From the NCBI GenBank assembly GCA_009774535.1, contig VSNY01000012.1, positions 1 to 42,634 of the forward strand: a DNA stretch of 42,634 bases. The letters run 5' to 3'. This document shows positions 7,286-17,288 of this stretch, in pieces. The position numbers were made by a program, and so were the translations under genes. How positions within the stretch are numbered: the stretch's first letter is position 1; each line of letters opens with the position of its first letter. The DNA is from Lachnospiraceae bacterium (GTDB taxonomy: Bacteria > Bacillota > Clostridia > Lachnospirales > Lachnospiraceae). Below the pieces are notes generated by a model. That model was not told the origin of the DNA and ran no database searches. It was given only the letters and a program-made list of their open reading frames with translations.

Positions 7286-8152
7286 CTACTTTTTCAAACG
7301 CCTGACGGACAGCAGCAATGCCAATAACCCGCATGCCGCCGCGCCGATCAGATACATGTCTATCCCGATTCCCGCGCCTGTCTGATAATTCCGGTCCGGT
7401 TTGGCTGCTGCCTGCACGGCAACGGTCTGTGTTTTTGTTACAGACTGAGACGGAGCTGCTGTCTCCCCCTGCGTCATGTCAGATGGCGCATTTGTCTGAC
7501 TGCCTGCGCTGCCGCCCGCGTCAGCTGCCGCTACAGTTATCGGTTCGTCTGCGCCGCTTTCTTCGTCTACAATGCTGATATCTGCTGTTTCATCCGGATT
7601 TTCCAAATCAACCGTATCCGGGTCTGTATCTTTGGCTTGATCCGCCTGGTTTTTCTGCCCGCTGCTGTCTCCCTGCGGGGCATGTACAGCACTTGTAACC
7701 TGACAGTCGGATACCACGGACAAATCCGCGTCTGCCATATCCCTCAGCGCCAACGTAACCGGAATGGAATCGGCGTCTTTCACTGCCTGAAAGCGCACGG
7801 TTACAACTGTTCCATCCTGGGCATAGCTGTCGTCGCAGACAACCGAAAGATTGACCTCACTGCCTGTATCAGACGCCATCTGCATATCACTCCCTGAAAA
7901 TCCGCCGTTCCAATCACTGCTGTCATACTTTAATACACTGCTGTCATAATTCAGCGTTGCGCCAAGCGTGCTGATGGACGGATTGTTGCCGAGATCTATA
8001 TCCACATTAACATAATCGCCCTCTGCGACGGTTGCGGTATCCGCGGATGCAGACAGGGACGGGGATGCCGCATAGACCAGATCTGTGTAGGTAATACCTG
8101 TCAGTAAAAGCCCGCAAAGGAACCCTGCTGCCATATTTTTTGTTCGCTTCAT
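7286..8152 (-). CDS. Membrane-anchored cohesin-domain surface protein
   Basis: A 288-residue surface protein. A signal peptide (about 1-29, ending VYAAS) is followed by a cohesin-type domain (about 30-150) with the usual pattern TVAEGDYVNVDIDLGNN, then TLGATLNYDSSVLKYD, and VVTVRFQAVKDA. A 100-residue acidic, Thr/Ala/Gln-rich linker follows, then a C-terminal membrane helix (MYLIGAAACGLLALLL) with the basic tail RRLKK. The tail resembles a sortase signal in layout, but there is no LPXTG; the motif before the helix reads YQTGAGIG, so plain membrane anchoring is the safer reading. AAAGGAG precedes the ATG at 8152. It is likely the wall-side receptor for the dockerin protein encoded next. Confidence 0.82.
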   Translation of the reverse strand: MKRTKNMAAGFLCGLLLTGITYTDLVYAASPSLSASADTATVAEGDYVNVDIDLGNNPSISTLGATLNYDSSVLKYDSSDWNGGFSGSDMQMASDTGSEVNLSVVCDDSYAQDGTVVTVRFQAVKDADSIPVTLALRDMADADLSVVSDCQVTSAVHAPQGDSSGQKNQADQAKDTDPDTVDLENPDETADISIVDEESGADEPITVAAADAGGSAGSQTNAPSDMTQGETAAPSQSVTKTQTVAVQAAAKPDRNYQTGAGIGIDMYLIGAAACGLLALLLSVRRLKK

Positions 8153-8269
8153 ATGTTACTCCTTTCTGCTGCCGGATTCCGGCCCTGACACACAATCGCA
8201 GCCAAAATCCGGCTCCTTCCTGAAATATTATTGTATGCCTGCTGCGCAAACAGGCGGAAGCTGTATGCT

Positions 8270-11200
8270 TTATGAATGTATCCGTATACTCTTCACTGTG
8301 CTGTATATACCATAAATCTTATTTCCCATAGAATCCAGGACGTATGCCCGCACTCTGACATAATATTTCTTTCCGGCTTTTAAGCCTGTCAGCGTCTTCG
8401 TTTTTGTATTTGCCCCGATATTCTTTTTCTTTGCTGATGCAAAGGTTTTGTCAGCGGCATATTCTGCCTGGTATCCGGCTGCGCCGGTTACTTTCTGAAA
8501 ACTGACCTGCGCCTGTCCTTTCTTTTTAGATACCAGCTTAAGCGAAGCCGTTTTTACAGGCGCCGACGCCCGCACCCATCGGGCATACAGTGTCGCGGCC
8601 TCTTCCAGCGGCTTGTCCCCTGCTACTTGTTTGCCGCCCTCCTTCTGCGTATACCAGCCTCTGAAAAGGTAATCTTTGCGCTGCACTTTTGGCATAATGC
8701 CAGGACTGTCGCCGTCCAGCAGCGTCATCGTCCTGCGGCTTAAATTCGTACCGCCATTTGTATCAAACTGAATTACGTAATGCAGCTTGACTACGACCGG
8801 CTGTGCTGTCTGCCCGGAAAAACTGGAGGAACCGCCAGCGCCGCCGGAACTGCCGCCAAAATTACCGGAAGAACCGTTGGAACTGCCGCTGCCGGAATTA
8901 CCCGGCGTGTTTCCGGTACCGCTGCCGGAACCGCCTGGCGCGTTACCTGAACCGCCATCCGAATCGCCTGGCATATTACCTGAACCGCCGCCGAAATTGC
9001 CTGGCCCATCATCGGTGCCGCTGCCTGAAGAACCGTCGCCGGGCTGTTGATTAAAATCATCTCCCGGACTGTTAGGATCTGCCACATCAAACACACAAAA
9101 TTGCTTTAAAAAGCTTCCGTCTTTGGTTGATACCGTTACTGTCGCGCGCCCGGCGCCTACAGCTGTTACCAGACCGTTACTGTCTACCGATATCACGGAT
9201 TCCTGATCCGTCGTCCAGTTCAGGTTCGGATTGCTCGCGTCTAGCGGCAGCAAACTGGCATGCAGCTGGACGGAACTTTTTTCATTCAGGGAACTGCTCT
9301 GCTGGCTTAGAGACATCTGCTCCACGCGTTTGAATGTGGCCTGATATGAATCCGTATCTGCATAAATAACTTCCTTGCTGCTTCCATCTACGGTACGCAG
9401 CGCGTACAAGTCACGGTCGATATTCAGCGGACGGAAGACATAGCCTTCATACTGCATGTCTTTTTTCAGCTGCAGTTCCAGAAACTGCACGTTGCGGCGC
9501 ACCTCTTCATTGGCAATTTCCTCCACTTCGTATTTCATCGTCCCGGTGTCCGTACCACGCAGATTCAAATAATAATCATTGCCTGCCAGGTACACCGTCT
9601 TGGTATCCCCATTTACATCCAGCCGGACATTCGGATTCTCCTCGTTCGGCTGATGATCTACAATCGATCCTGCTCCTTTACCGTCCATGCTATAAACGAA
9701 CACATCTACCGGACAGGCGATCGTTACTTTCTTACTGTATGTCAGCAGCGATTCGACATAGATCGTAAATGCCGCATCGGAAAAAGAGCCCTTTTTATTT
9801 CCAATAATCTCCGTCACTGTTTTGTCAACCAGGATGCCCGCAGTCATTTCTTCGTTCAGGGACTGCCACTGGAATGTGTGATGCAGCGAATCCTCCGACG
9901 TCTTTTTTACACTGTCTGCTAACGGCCCCAAATCTGTATAAGTACTTCTGCCTATTTGCCCGGACAGCGGAAGGTCGGTCGGCAGACTGCCTTTTTCCAG
10001 CACCTCATAGCGCATAGTGCCGTAGGTCGGGTACAGATTGCCGCTGCTGTCTGGCACACCAAGGTCAAGCGTGATCTCAAAAGTCCTGGTTCCATACTTT
10101 GTTTCTGCCACTACATGTGTGATTGCCTGTTCCTTGCCGGATCTAAAATCACCTTGCGGATCAATGCCGGATTTTTTCCGAATGCGTTCTTTTACGCCGT
10201 CAGCGCCGGAATATTGATAGGTGTAATTGACTTCGGCCAGCCAGGTATAGAGGTAGCTTTCCAAAACGTCGATCTGTTCCGCAGACAGATAATGCATAAA
10301 ATCCGGTTCTAAGAAAAATGAATCTCCGGATTTTAAGCGTTCCAGTTCCTGTTTGGCGTCAACGGTGACAGGAAGGATGATTTCTTCTTTGCCGTCTTGA
10401 GGAGGTTCTTCTTTCCAATGGACCTCTGCTGACAATAATGCTTCATTCCCTTTTTTACTAATATCTACCTTATCCCATTGTGTTTTCGTGCCGGAATAAT
10501 AGATATCCTGTAAATTCGTACAGTTCTGAAAAGCATCCTCTGCAATCGTCGTTACACTCTCTGGTATGCTGATCTTTGTTAAATTTTTGCACTCCTGAAA
10601 CGCGGATGGTAAGATCCTTGTCACACCATCGGGAATACTGACCTCGGTCACTTCTTCTTTTTGATAAAAAGCCTTGTTCCCGATCCCGCTCACCTTCTTC
10701 TGGCCCAGCTGTTCAGGAACCGCTACGATTGGATTAGAACCGTTATATTTCGTAATTTCTACCGTTCCGTTATCCAGCTCTCTGTAAGAAAATTCCTCCT
10801 TGGAACCATTGAGCGTAGTGCCGTCGCTAAAATGTATCACAGCATTTACCAACGGCGCATTTGTATTTATGGAACTGTCGATACCCGCAATCCCTCCGGT
10901 ACCAATCTGTATGTTCTCCCACTGATCTAAGACACCATCATAATAAACATCCGTGAAACTGTCACATTGATAAAACGCCGCATTTTCTATCGCCGTTACA
11001 CTGCTTGGAATGGTGACTTTTGTCAAACTTATAGCATTCATAAAACAATTAGACGGTATGCTTTTGATTCCGGACGGAATCTCCATCTCTGCCAGGCGGT
11101 CGCAATGTTCAAATGCTGACCTTCCTATCGAGACAACACTGGTTGGCAGCCTGATTTCTGTCAGCTGCGAACACTTGTTAAAAGCATGATGCCCCAGCGT

Positions 11201-12550
11201 TGTCACTCCGGACGGAATAGTAACGCCTGTCAGCCCGCCAGCCTCTTCAAACGCATAGTTTGCTATGATTTCTGTACCGGATGGAATCTGATAGTCACCC
11301 TCTCTTCCTTGTGGATATTTGATTAATTTGGTCTGATCTTTATTAAATAGAACCCCATTCTCAGACAGATAATTTGCGTTTGATTCATCCACATAAATAC
11401 CTTCCAGTTTACAGTCCATGAAATTCGTATCATCCACTTTTGTTACACTCGCGGGAATATGAATCTCTCTCCAGTCCCGATTATTTAAAAATGCGCCGAA
11501 ACCGAGAGTTACGACAGGTCTGCCTTCGATCGTTTCAGGGATGATGATTACCTCATCAGAGCTTGTGCATTTCGTGATTTCAATTGTGTCATCCTGTAAG
11601 ATTTTATATTCAAAACCTTCCGGGCCGTTCAGTGTAGGGCCATCACTAAAATGTATCGTCGCATTTGCAAGATACTGATTACTTACTTTATCAATGGTAA
11701 TCTCATTCCATTTCTCTTCTGTCCCGGAATAGTAAACATCTTTCAGGCTTTTACATAACGTAAAGGCACTGTTTTCAATCGTTGTAACACTTTCTGTCAA
11801 GCTGACCCTGGCCAGCTTCTCACAATTTCCAAACGTAAGTGGCTTTATGTCATGTACACCATCTGGTATTGAGAATTCTTCCAAAGATTTGCATTTGTAA
11901 AAAGCTCCCTCTCCGATACTGGTCACACCATCCGGTACAACAATACGCATTAAGCTCTCACAGTTGATAAATGCACTGTCACCGATTGCAGTTACACCAT
12001 CCGGTATATGAAATTGCGTCAGACTCGTGCAGCTCTCAAAAGCATTATCTCCAATCTTCTCCAGGCTTCCCGCAATGACAGCTTCTTTTAATGCAAAGCA
12101 TCCGGCAAAAGTCCCATTCATTATACTGGTCACGCCATCCGGTATTCTGACTTCTGTTAATACCTTACAGCGATGAAACGCAAATTCTCCAATTCCGGTT
12201 ATGCTATCCGGAAGAGTGACCTTTAACAGATTCGTACAATCACTGAACGCATTCGCTCCGATCCTGGCCACACCGTCTAAAAGAACCAGTTCCTCCAGCG
12301 TATCACGATACTGAAAAGCCTGATCGTCAATTTGCGTTACTGCTTTCCCATCAAGGGTCTTTGGAACCGTTACGTGTGCATCTGATCCCGTATACTTTGT
12401 GATCATCACGGTTCCATCCGGAAGCTGTTCATATTCAAAGTCCCCAAAAGTCTCTGCTCTGACCTTCCACATACTGCCCGGGCCAGCCAGCAGGCTGACC
12501 ATCATGCACAGTACCAATACACCCGCAAAAATTCTTTTTACAATTTTCAT
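8270..12550 (-). CDS. BspA-type leucine-rich repeat surface protein with Big_2, InlB-type and FN3-like domains
   Basis: A 1,426-residue secreted protein. After a signal peptide (about 1-33, ending VRAETF) come three blocks of BspA-type LRR_5 repeats over about residues 35-700, with the signature xLxxVxIPxxVxxIGxxAFxxCxxL. Each block ends in a short module reading YYSGTxxxW and HFSDGxTLNG. A central domain of about 370 residues that I do not recognise follows; it is shared with the next gene upstream. Then come a Big_2 immunoglobulin-like domain (LPLDASNPNLNWTTDQ), a Gly/Ser/Pro linker of about 100 residues, an InlB-type repeat (FDTNGGTNLSRRTMTL to LYARWV) and an FN3-like end. No LPXTG, SLH or membrane anchor is visible. 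The ATG at 12550 follows GGAGGAAAACC; the open frame extends 22 codons further without a site. Such repeats bind proteins or glycans in other bacteria; the ligand here is unknown. Confidence 0.88.
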   Translation of the reverse strand: MKIVKRIFAGVLVLCMMVSLLAGPGSMWKVRAETFGDFEYEQLPDGTVMITKYTGSDAHVTVPKTLDGKAVTQIDDQAFQYRDTLEELVLLDGVARIGANAFSDCTNLLKVTLPDSITGIGEFAFHRCKVLTEVRIPDGVTSIMNGTFAGCFALKEAVIAGSLEKIGDNAFESCTSLTQFHIPDGVTAIGDSAFINCESLMRIVVPDGVTSIGEGAFYKCKSLEEFSIPDGVHDIKPLTFGNCEKLARVSLTESVTTIENSAFTLCKSLKDVYYSGTEEKWNEITIDKVSNQYLANATIHFSDGPTLNGPEGFEYKILQDDTIEITKCTSSDEVIIIPETIEGRPVVTLGFGAFLNNRDWREIHIPASVTKVDDTNFMDCKLEGIYVDESNANYLSENGVLFNKDQTKLIKYPQGREGDYQIPSGTEIIANYAFEEAGGLTGVTIPSGVTTLGHHAFNKCSQLTEIRLPTSVVSIGRSAFEHCDRLAEMEIPSGIKSIPSNCFMNAISLTKVTIPSSVTAIENAAFYQCDSFTDVYYDGVLDQWENIQIGTGGIAGIDSSINTNAPLVNAVIHFSDGTTLNGSKEEFSYRELDNGTVEITKYNGSNPIVAVPEQLGQKKVSGIGNKAFYQKEEVTEVSIPDGVTRILPSAFQECKNLTKISIPESVTTIAEDAFQNCTNLQDIYYSGTKTQWDKVDISKKGNEALLSAEVHWKEEPPQDGKEEIILPVTVDAKQELERLKSGDSFFLEPDFMHYLSAEQIDVLESYLYTWLAEVNYTYQYSGADGVKERIRKKSGIDPQGDFRSGKEQAITHVVAETKYGTRTFEITLDLGVPDSSGNLYPTYGTMRYEVLEKGSLPTDLPLSGQIGRSTYTDLGPLADSVKKTSEDSLHHTFQWQSLNEEMTAGILVDKTVTEIIGNKKGSFSDAAFTIYVESLLTYSKKVTIACPVDVFVYSMDGKGAGSIVDHQPNEENPNVRLDVNGDTKTVYLAGNDYYLNLRGTDTGTMKYEVEEIANEEVRRNVQFLELQLKKDMQYEGYVFRPLNIDRDLYALRTVDGSSKEVIYADTDSYQATFKRVEQMSLSQQSSSLNEKSSVQLHASLLPLDASNPNLNWTTDQESVISVDSNGLVTAVGAGRATVTVSTKDGSFLKQFCVFDVADPNSPGDDFNQQPGDGSSGSGTDDGPGNFGGGSGNMPGDSDGGSGNAPGGSGSGTGNTPGNSGSGSSNGSSGNFGGSSGGAGGSSSFSGQTAQPVVVKLHYVIQFDTNGGTNLSRRTMTLLDGDSPGIMPKVQRKDYLFRGWYTQKEGGKQVAGDKPLEEAATLYARWVRASAPVKTASLKLVSKKKGQAQVSFQKVTGAAGYQAEYAADKTFASAKKKNIGANTKTKTLTGLKAGKKYYVRVRAYVLDSMGNKIYGIYSTVKSIRIHS

Positions 12551-12627
12551 GGTTTTCCTCCAACACTCTGTCGCATGGTTGTCTGCCCCATAGCCGCACC
12601 TGACGCAAACCTGCATGCGCCGGGCCG

Positions 12628-15600
12628 TCAGCTCTTTACTGTCACATTTTTTACAGCGCTGTATACGCCGTAAATCCGGTTCCCCATAGAATCTACGCGG
12701 TACGCCCGCACCCGGACATAGTATTTCTTTCCGGCTTTTAATCCTGTTAATGTCTTCGCTTTCGCAGCTGCCCCAGCCTCTTTTGTTTTCTTTGACGTGA
12801 ATTTCTTACTAGTCGAATAATCTACCTGATATCCAGCGGCATCTTTCACACTCTGGAAGACTGCCTGAATCTGCCCTTTTTTGGCAGATTTCAGCGTCAG
12901 CGACGCCGTCTTTCCAGGCGCCTGCGCCTTCGTCCAGCGTGCGTACAGCGTTGCGGCTTCTGCTAACGGCTGGTCTCCGGTTACCTTCGTACCACCTTCC
13001 TTGTGTGTATACCATCCGTCAAACAAATAGTCCTTCCGCTGGACTTTCGGCATAATTCCAGGCGCGTCATCTTTTAATAACGTCATCGTCCTGCGGCTGA
13101 GATTTGTCCCGCCATTGATATCAAACTGGATGATATAATGCAGTTTGACAACAACCGGATTTTTCTCCTGTTCCACTACCGGCGCAGAACCGCCGCCTGC
13201 CCAGCCGGAAGAACCGCCGTATCCACCGGAACTGCCGCCAGAGCTGCCGCCGGAATGATCGCCTGCGTCAGCCACGTCAATCACACAGAACTGTTTTAAA
13301 AAACTGCCGTCTTTCGTCGCTACCGTAACGGTCGCGCGTCCTGCGCCGACTGCGGTTACAAGCCCGCTGCCGTCTACTTTTGCCACGGTCGTATTGTCGG
13401 TCGTCCACTGCAGGTTCGGATTGCTGGCGTCCAGCGGAAACAGGCTGGCGCTTAACTGTACGGTCTTATTTGCTGCCAGAGACGTATTCTGCTGGCTTAA
13501 GGTTAAGCCCTGAATCCGTTTAAATATGGATTCATAGGTATCTTTTGTAATCGTCGTCGCGATTTCATTTGTATCTTTTTTACGCAGCGCGTACATATTA
13601 CTGTCAATGTTCAGCGGTCGGAAGACATAGCCGATGTAGGACAGGTCTTCTTTCAGCTGCATCTCCAGAAATTGAACGGTACGGCGTGTCTGCTCGTCTA
13701 CCATTTCCTCAACCTGATATTTCATCTTTCCGGTATCTGTGCCTTTCAGCTCCAGATAGTAATCACTCTCGGTCATAAATACGGTTTTGGTATCTCCCTG
13801 AACCTGCATATTGATATTTGCATCCTGTATGGATACGTGATTACTGATCACCGATCCGGCCTGACGGCCGTCCATATCGTACACATAAACGTCTACCGGA
13901 CAGGCGATGGTTACTTTCTTTTTGTAAGAGCGGACAGGCTGGCCGTATATGGTCAATACGCCGTCCGCAAAGGAACCATTGACAACGCCGATCAGATCCA
14001 CAACCGTTTTATCAATTAGCACACCCGCTGTCAGATCATCGCTGAGTGATTCCCAGCGGTAAGTGTTATGCAGCGAATCATCCGACGCTTTTTTAATCGA
14101 TCCGATAAACGCAGCCATATCCAAATAGGATTCTTTTCCGATCTGTCCTTCGGTCGGCGTGTCTGCCGGGATACCGTCTTTTTCCAGAATTTCGTACCAG
14201 ATCCTGCCATAAGCCGGATACAAGTTCCCCGCTTCATCCGGCCTGCCGAGATCCAATGTAAATTCAATCGTACGCTTTCCGAAATTGGTCTCTGCAATCA
14301 CATGGGTAATCGCTTTTTGCGTTCCCGCGGCAAAATCCCCGTCCGCATCCAGACCGACTTTTTTTAGAAGCATATGTCTGACTGTGCCGTCCGGATACTG
14401 ATATGCATAATTTACATCTGCAAGCCACAGGTACAGATATGTCTCGGCAACGTCGATTTGCCCGGATGAGAGATACTGCTGCATCGCCTGCTCCAGTCCC
14501 AGCGCGTCCCCGGTCTTGAGTTTTTCCAGTTCCTGTCTTGCATCTATCACAGACTGTGGTTCATCCTTTTTGGAACCATCCAGAACCGTCCCGTCCTTGA
14601 AATGGATTCTTGCGGTAAAAAACGGCGCGTTGCCGCCATATCCATCCTCATAAGCATCCCCGTCTGCGGCAATCTCCACCTTTTCCCACTGTTCCCTGTC
14701 GCCGTCATAATAGATATCTTTTAAACCCGGGCAAAGATACACCGCTCCATCCGCAATTGCAGCAATGCCTGCCGGCAGCGATAACGCCGCAAGATTCGTG
14801 CATTCCGCAAATGCAGCCGTATGGATACTGGTGACGCTGTCCGGGAGTTTCAGATCAGTCAGGCTTTCGCAGGATTGGAAGGCTGCGGCTGGTATCTGTT
14901 CGATTCCGTTTGGAAGCGTTACTGCGGACAAGCTGGAACAATAAGAAAATGCATGCGCGCCGATTTTTTCCAGCCCGTCAGGCACTACAATACTTGTCAG
15001 CTTCGTACACTGCGCAAATGCTTCTTTCTGAATCTCTGTCACACCGGACGGAATCTGGCAGCTGCCAGTCTTTCCGCCGGGATATTTGATCAATTCTGTC
15101 ATTTGCTTATTATAAAGCACACCATCTTCACATGTATAATATGCATTGCCGCTTTCTGCATAGATCCCTGTCAGATTCGGGCAATTGGAAAATATGCCTT
15201 CTCCCAATCGGGACACCCCGTAAGGAATCGTAACGGTTTCCAGTCTGGCGTTATCCCGGAACGCACTCGCTTCCATCTCCACCACACGCTTGCCCAGCAG
15301 TTCTTCCGGTACCCGGACATCTCCTCCCGGGCCGTGATAAGCCGTAATGCTGATGGCGCCGCTGCTGATCACCCGCCACTCGTAATCCTCTTCCGGCCCA
15401 TGCAGTGTCGAACCATCCCGAAAATAAAGCGTCGCATGCAGTAACGCATCATTCCCGCCGCCTTCTTCTGAAATTCGGATCGAATTCCACTGGGTCTGAT
15501 TCCCGGCATAGTACACGTTTGTCAGTCTGTCACATCCGGCAAACGCCTCTTTTCCAATCGCCTGTATCCCCGCCGGAAGCGTAATCGTACGCAGGCTGGT

Positions 15601-16371
15601 ACACCCCTGGAAGGTACCATGTTCGATATTGCTTATATGATTTGGAACCGTTATTTCCGTCAGGCTCTCACATCCATAGAACGCGTAGCTTCCAATACTG
15701 TCTGCACCTGCCGGAACCGCAATGCTGCGAAGGCTTTTACATCCGTAAAAAGCGCTTGCCCCGATACTGCTGACGCCTGCCGGAAGCGTAACGCCTGTCA
15801 GTCCGGTGCAGTTCCAAAACGCGCTCCCTCCGATGCTGCTGACACCAGAAAGGACTTCGCATACGCCTGTTTTTCCTTCGGGACAGATCAGCAATTCTGT
15901 CCCGGCCTTGTTATATAACACACCTTGATCCGAAGCGTAGACGGCGTTCGCGCTGTCCGCCTGAATATCCGCAAGCGCTGTACATCCCGCAAACGCGTTT
16001 GTTTTGATATTTGTCACATTTGCCGGAAGCGTAATCTGCGAAAGTCCGGTGCAGTTTAAAAATGCCTGCTGCCCGATCGCAGCCACACTGTCCGGTATCG
16101 TAAGTTCTGTAAGATTCGGCCGATAGGAAAAAGCGTGTTCACCAATGCTGCTGACCGGTTTTCCGCCCAGTTCTCCCGGAATGGTTACCGCTGCATCCGC
16201 CCCGGAATATCTGGTGATCTCCACCGTGCCGTTATCCAGCTGTGTATACTGGTAATCTCCGTCCCGAATTGTTTCCGCCTGCACGTTCTGTCTTACGGGC
16301 AAACCCGCTGTAACTCCTGCTGCCATACATAATGACAGCAGGAGCGCCGCAAATCTTTTTCCTTTTTTCAT
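12628..16371 (-). CDS. BspA-type leucine-rich repeat surface protein, paralogue of its neighbour
   Basis: A 1,247-residue secreted protein with the same layout as the gene 77 bases downstream. It has a signal peptide (about 1-33, ending VQAETI), two blocks of LRR_5 repeats (for example LPAGVSSIGASAFYGCKSL) with the YYAGNQTQW and HFKDGTVLDG modules, a central unrecognised domain of about 370 residues, Big_2 (LFPLDASNPNLQWTTDN), a short Gly/Ser linker, an InlB-type repeat (FDINGGTNLSRRTMTL) and an FN3-like C-terminus. The C-terminal halves of the two proteins are very similar, while repeat number and linker length differ, so this is a tandem duplication. GGGGAGG stands seven bases before the ATG at 16371. 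No anchor motif is present. It is not an obvious type VII substrate because it carries a Sec signal. Confidence 0.88.
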   Translation of the reverse strand: MKKGKRFAALLLSLCMAAGVTAGLPVRQNVQAETIRDGDYQYTQLDNGTVEITRYSGADAAVTIPGELGGKPVSSIGEHAFSYRPNLTELTIPDSVAAIGQQAFLNCTGLSQITLPANVTNIKTNAFAGCTALADIQADSANAVYASDQGVLYNKAGTELLICPEGKTGVCEVLSGVSSIGGSAFWNCTGLTGVTLPAGVSSIGASAFYGCKSLRSIAVPAGADSIGSYAFYGCESLTEITVPNHISNIEHGTFQGCTSLRTITLPAGIQAIGKEAFAGCDRLTNVYYAGNQTQWNSIRISEEGGGNDALLHATLYFRDGSTLHGPEEDYEWRVISSGAISITAYHGPGGDVRVPEELLGKRVVEMEASAFRDNARLETVTIPYGVSRLGEGIFSNCPNLTGIYAESGNAYYTCEDGVLYNKQMTELIKYPGGKTGSCQIPSGVTEIQKEAFAQCTKLTSIVVPDGLEKIGAHAFSYCSSLSAVTLPNGIEQIPAAAFQSCESLTDLKLPDSVTSIHTAAFAECTNLAALSLPAGIAAIADGAVYLCPGLKDIYYDGDREQWEKVEIAADGDAYEDGYGGNAPFFTARIHFKDGTVLDGSKKDEPQSVIDARQELEKLKTGDALGLEQAMQQYLSSGQIDVAETYLYLWLADVNYAYQYPDGTVRHMLLKKVGLDADGDFAAGTQKAITHVIAETNFGKRTIEFTLDLGRPDEAGNLYPAYGRIWYEILEKDGIPADTPTEGQIGKESYLDMAAFIGSIKKASDDSLHNTYRWESLSDDLTAGVLIDKTVVDLIGVVNGSFADGVLTIYGQPVRSYKKKVTIACPVDVYVYDMDGRQAGSVISNHVSIQDANINMQVQGDTKTVFMTESDYYLELKGTDTGKMKYQVEEMVDEQTRRTVQFLEMQLKEDLSYIGYVFRPLNIDSNMYALRKKDTNEIATTITKDTYESIFKRIQGLTLSQQNTSLAANKTVQLSASLFPLDASNPNLQWTTDNTTVAKVDGSGLVTAVGAGRATVTVATKDGSFLKQFCVIDVADAGDHSGGSSGGSSGGYGGSSGWAGGGSAPVVEQEKNPVVVKLHYIIQFDINGGTNLSRRTMTLLKDDAPGIMPKVQRKDYLFDGWYTHKEGGTKVTGDQPLAEAATLYARWTKAQAPGKTASLTLKSAKKGQIQAVFQSVKDAAGYQVDYSTSKKFTSKKTKEAGAAAKAKTLTGLKAGKKYYVRVRAYRVDSMGNRIYGVYSAVKNVTVKS

Positions 16372-16433
16372 CTGCTTGTCCTCCCCATACGGTATGTTTA
16401 AAACTGCCCTGTTCCTGTAACTGTGTTCTGCTC

Positions 16434-17159
16434 TTACAAAAATACTGCAATCGCAGAATAATTATCCATCTGCCTGCCGCTGCCATGCTTTTTTACTGCT
16501 GCCTGCATTTCAGCCAGCCAATCTCCAGGAGAAGCTGCTTTTTTTAAAAGGCGCTGCATCGCCTTTTCCTCGATCCATTCCCAAAAGCCGTCGGTACAGA
16601 GCAAACATACTTCACCGCCCATACGCTGCATCGGCACGGCGATCTCATACTGCGGCTCTTCCCATTCCACGCCCATAACCCGCAGCAGCCGGTTACGGTC
16701 CGCATGTCCCCGGATCTTTTTTTCCTTAAGCTTTCCAGCATTTACAAGCATCTGCGGAACACTGTGGTCCAGCGTGCGCAGTTTCAGCTTTTTATCCTGA
16801 AAGTAATAGATTCTGGAATCACCGATATGTCCCCACTGGATATAGTTCTGATCTGCCAAAAGTACGGTCAGCGTCGTTTTCATTTCTTTTGTCCGCCGCT
16901 GTTTCTTCTGTTCCTCCAGCAGCAGGCGCTGACTTGCTTCAAAACATTTTTTTAAATAAGGCTCGGATACTTTTCCGTTTTGGACAAAATCATTTAAAAT
17001 ATACTCCGCAACCAGCCGGGACGCTTCATCCCCGCCGCCGTGTCCGCCCAGGCCGTCGGCAAGGACAAAGCAGTATGCCTCCCCATTTTTTTCCACTCCT
17101 GTATAGTCTTCATTATATTCCCGTTCTCCGCATTCGGATAAAATCTCATACGAAAGCAT
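16434..17159 (-). CDS. PP2C-family Ser/Thr protein phosphatase
   Basis: A 241-residue cytoplasmic PPM-type phosphatase. Metal-binding motifs are intact: NEDYTG near residue 15, VLADGLGGHGGGDEAS (the DGxGGHGG core), GHIGDSRIYYF, LLCTDGFWEWI and the C-terminal DNYSAI. These place two Mn/Mg ions for attack on phospho-Ser/Thr. It probably reverses phosphorylation by the PASTA kinase encoded 129 bases upstream, an arrangement known for PrpC/PrkC and Stp/Stk. The ATG at 17159 is preceded by GAGGAAGGTGT; a longer frame to 17270 has no similarity to the family. The LRR gene begins 62 bases downstream. Confidence 0.92.
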   Translation of the reverse strand: MLSYEILSECGEREYNEDYTGVEKNGEAYCFVLADGLGGHGGGDEASRLVAEYILNDFVQNGKVSEPYLKKCFEASQRLLLEEQKKQRRTKEMKTTLTVLLADQNYIQWGHIGDSRIYYFQDKKLKLRTLDHSVPQMLVNAGKLKEKKIRGHADRNRLLRVMGVEWEEPQYEIAVPMQRMGGEVCLLCTDGFWEWIEEKAMQRLLKKAASPGDWLAEMQAAVKKHGSGRQMDNYSAIAVFL

Positions 17160-17288
17160 ACACCTTCCTCCTTCACCTATATTTGGGGAACTGCGTCCAG
17201 CTGATCTGCACACAGCTCCCATACACAACTGACCAGCCGGACAAACCTGCTTCTCTGCCATTCGTATCAACGTTATTTCATAACAGCG

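Noticed and set aside
7286..8152. LPXTG sortase signal at the C-terminus of the cohesin protein
   Set aside because: The layout is similar, but the motif before the membrane helix is YQTGAGIG without LPXTG.
8787..9054. Proline-rich frames on the plus strand
   Set aside because: Antisense of the Gly/Ser/Pro linker in the LRR protein; no start site.
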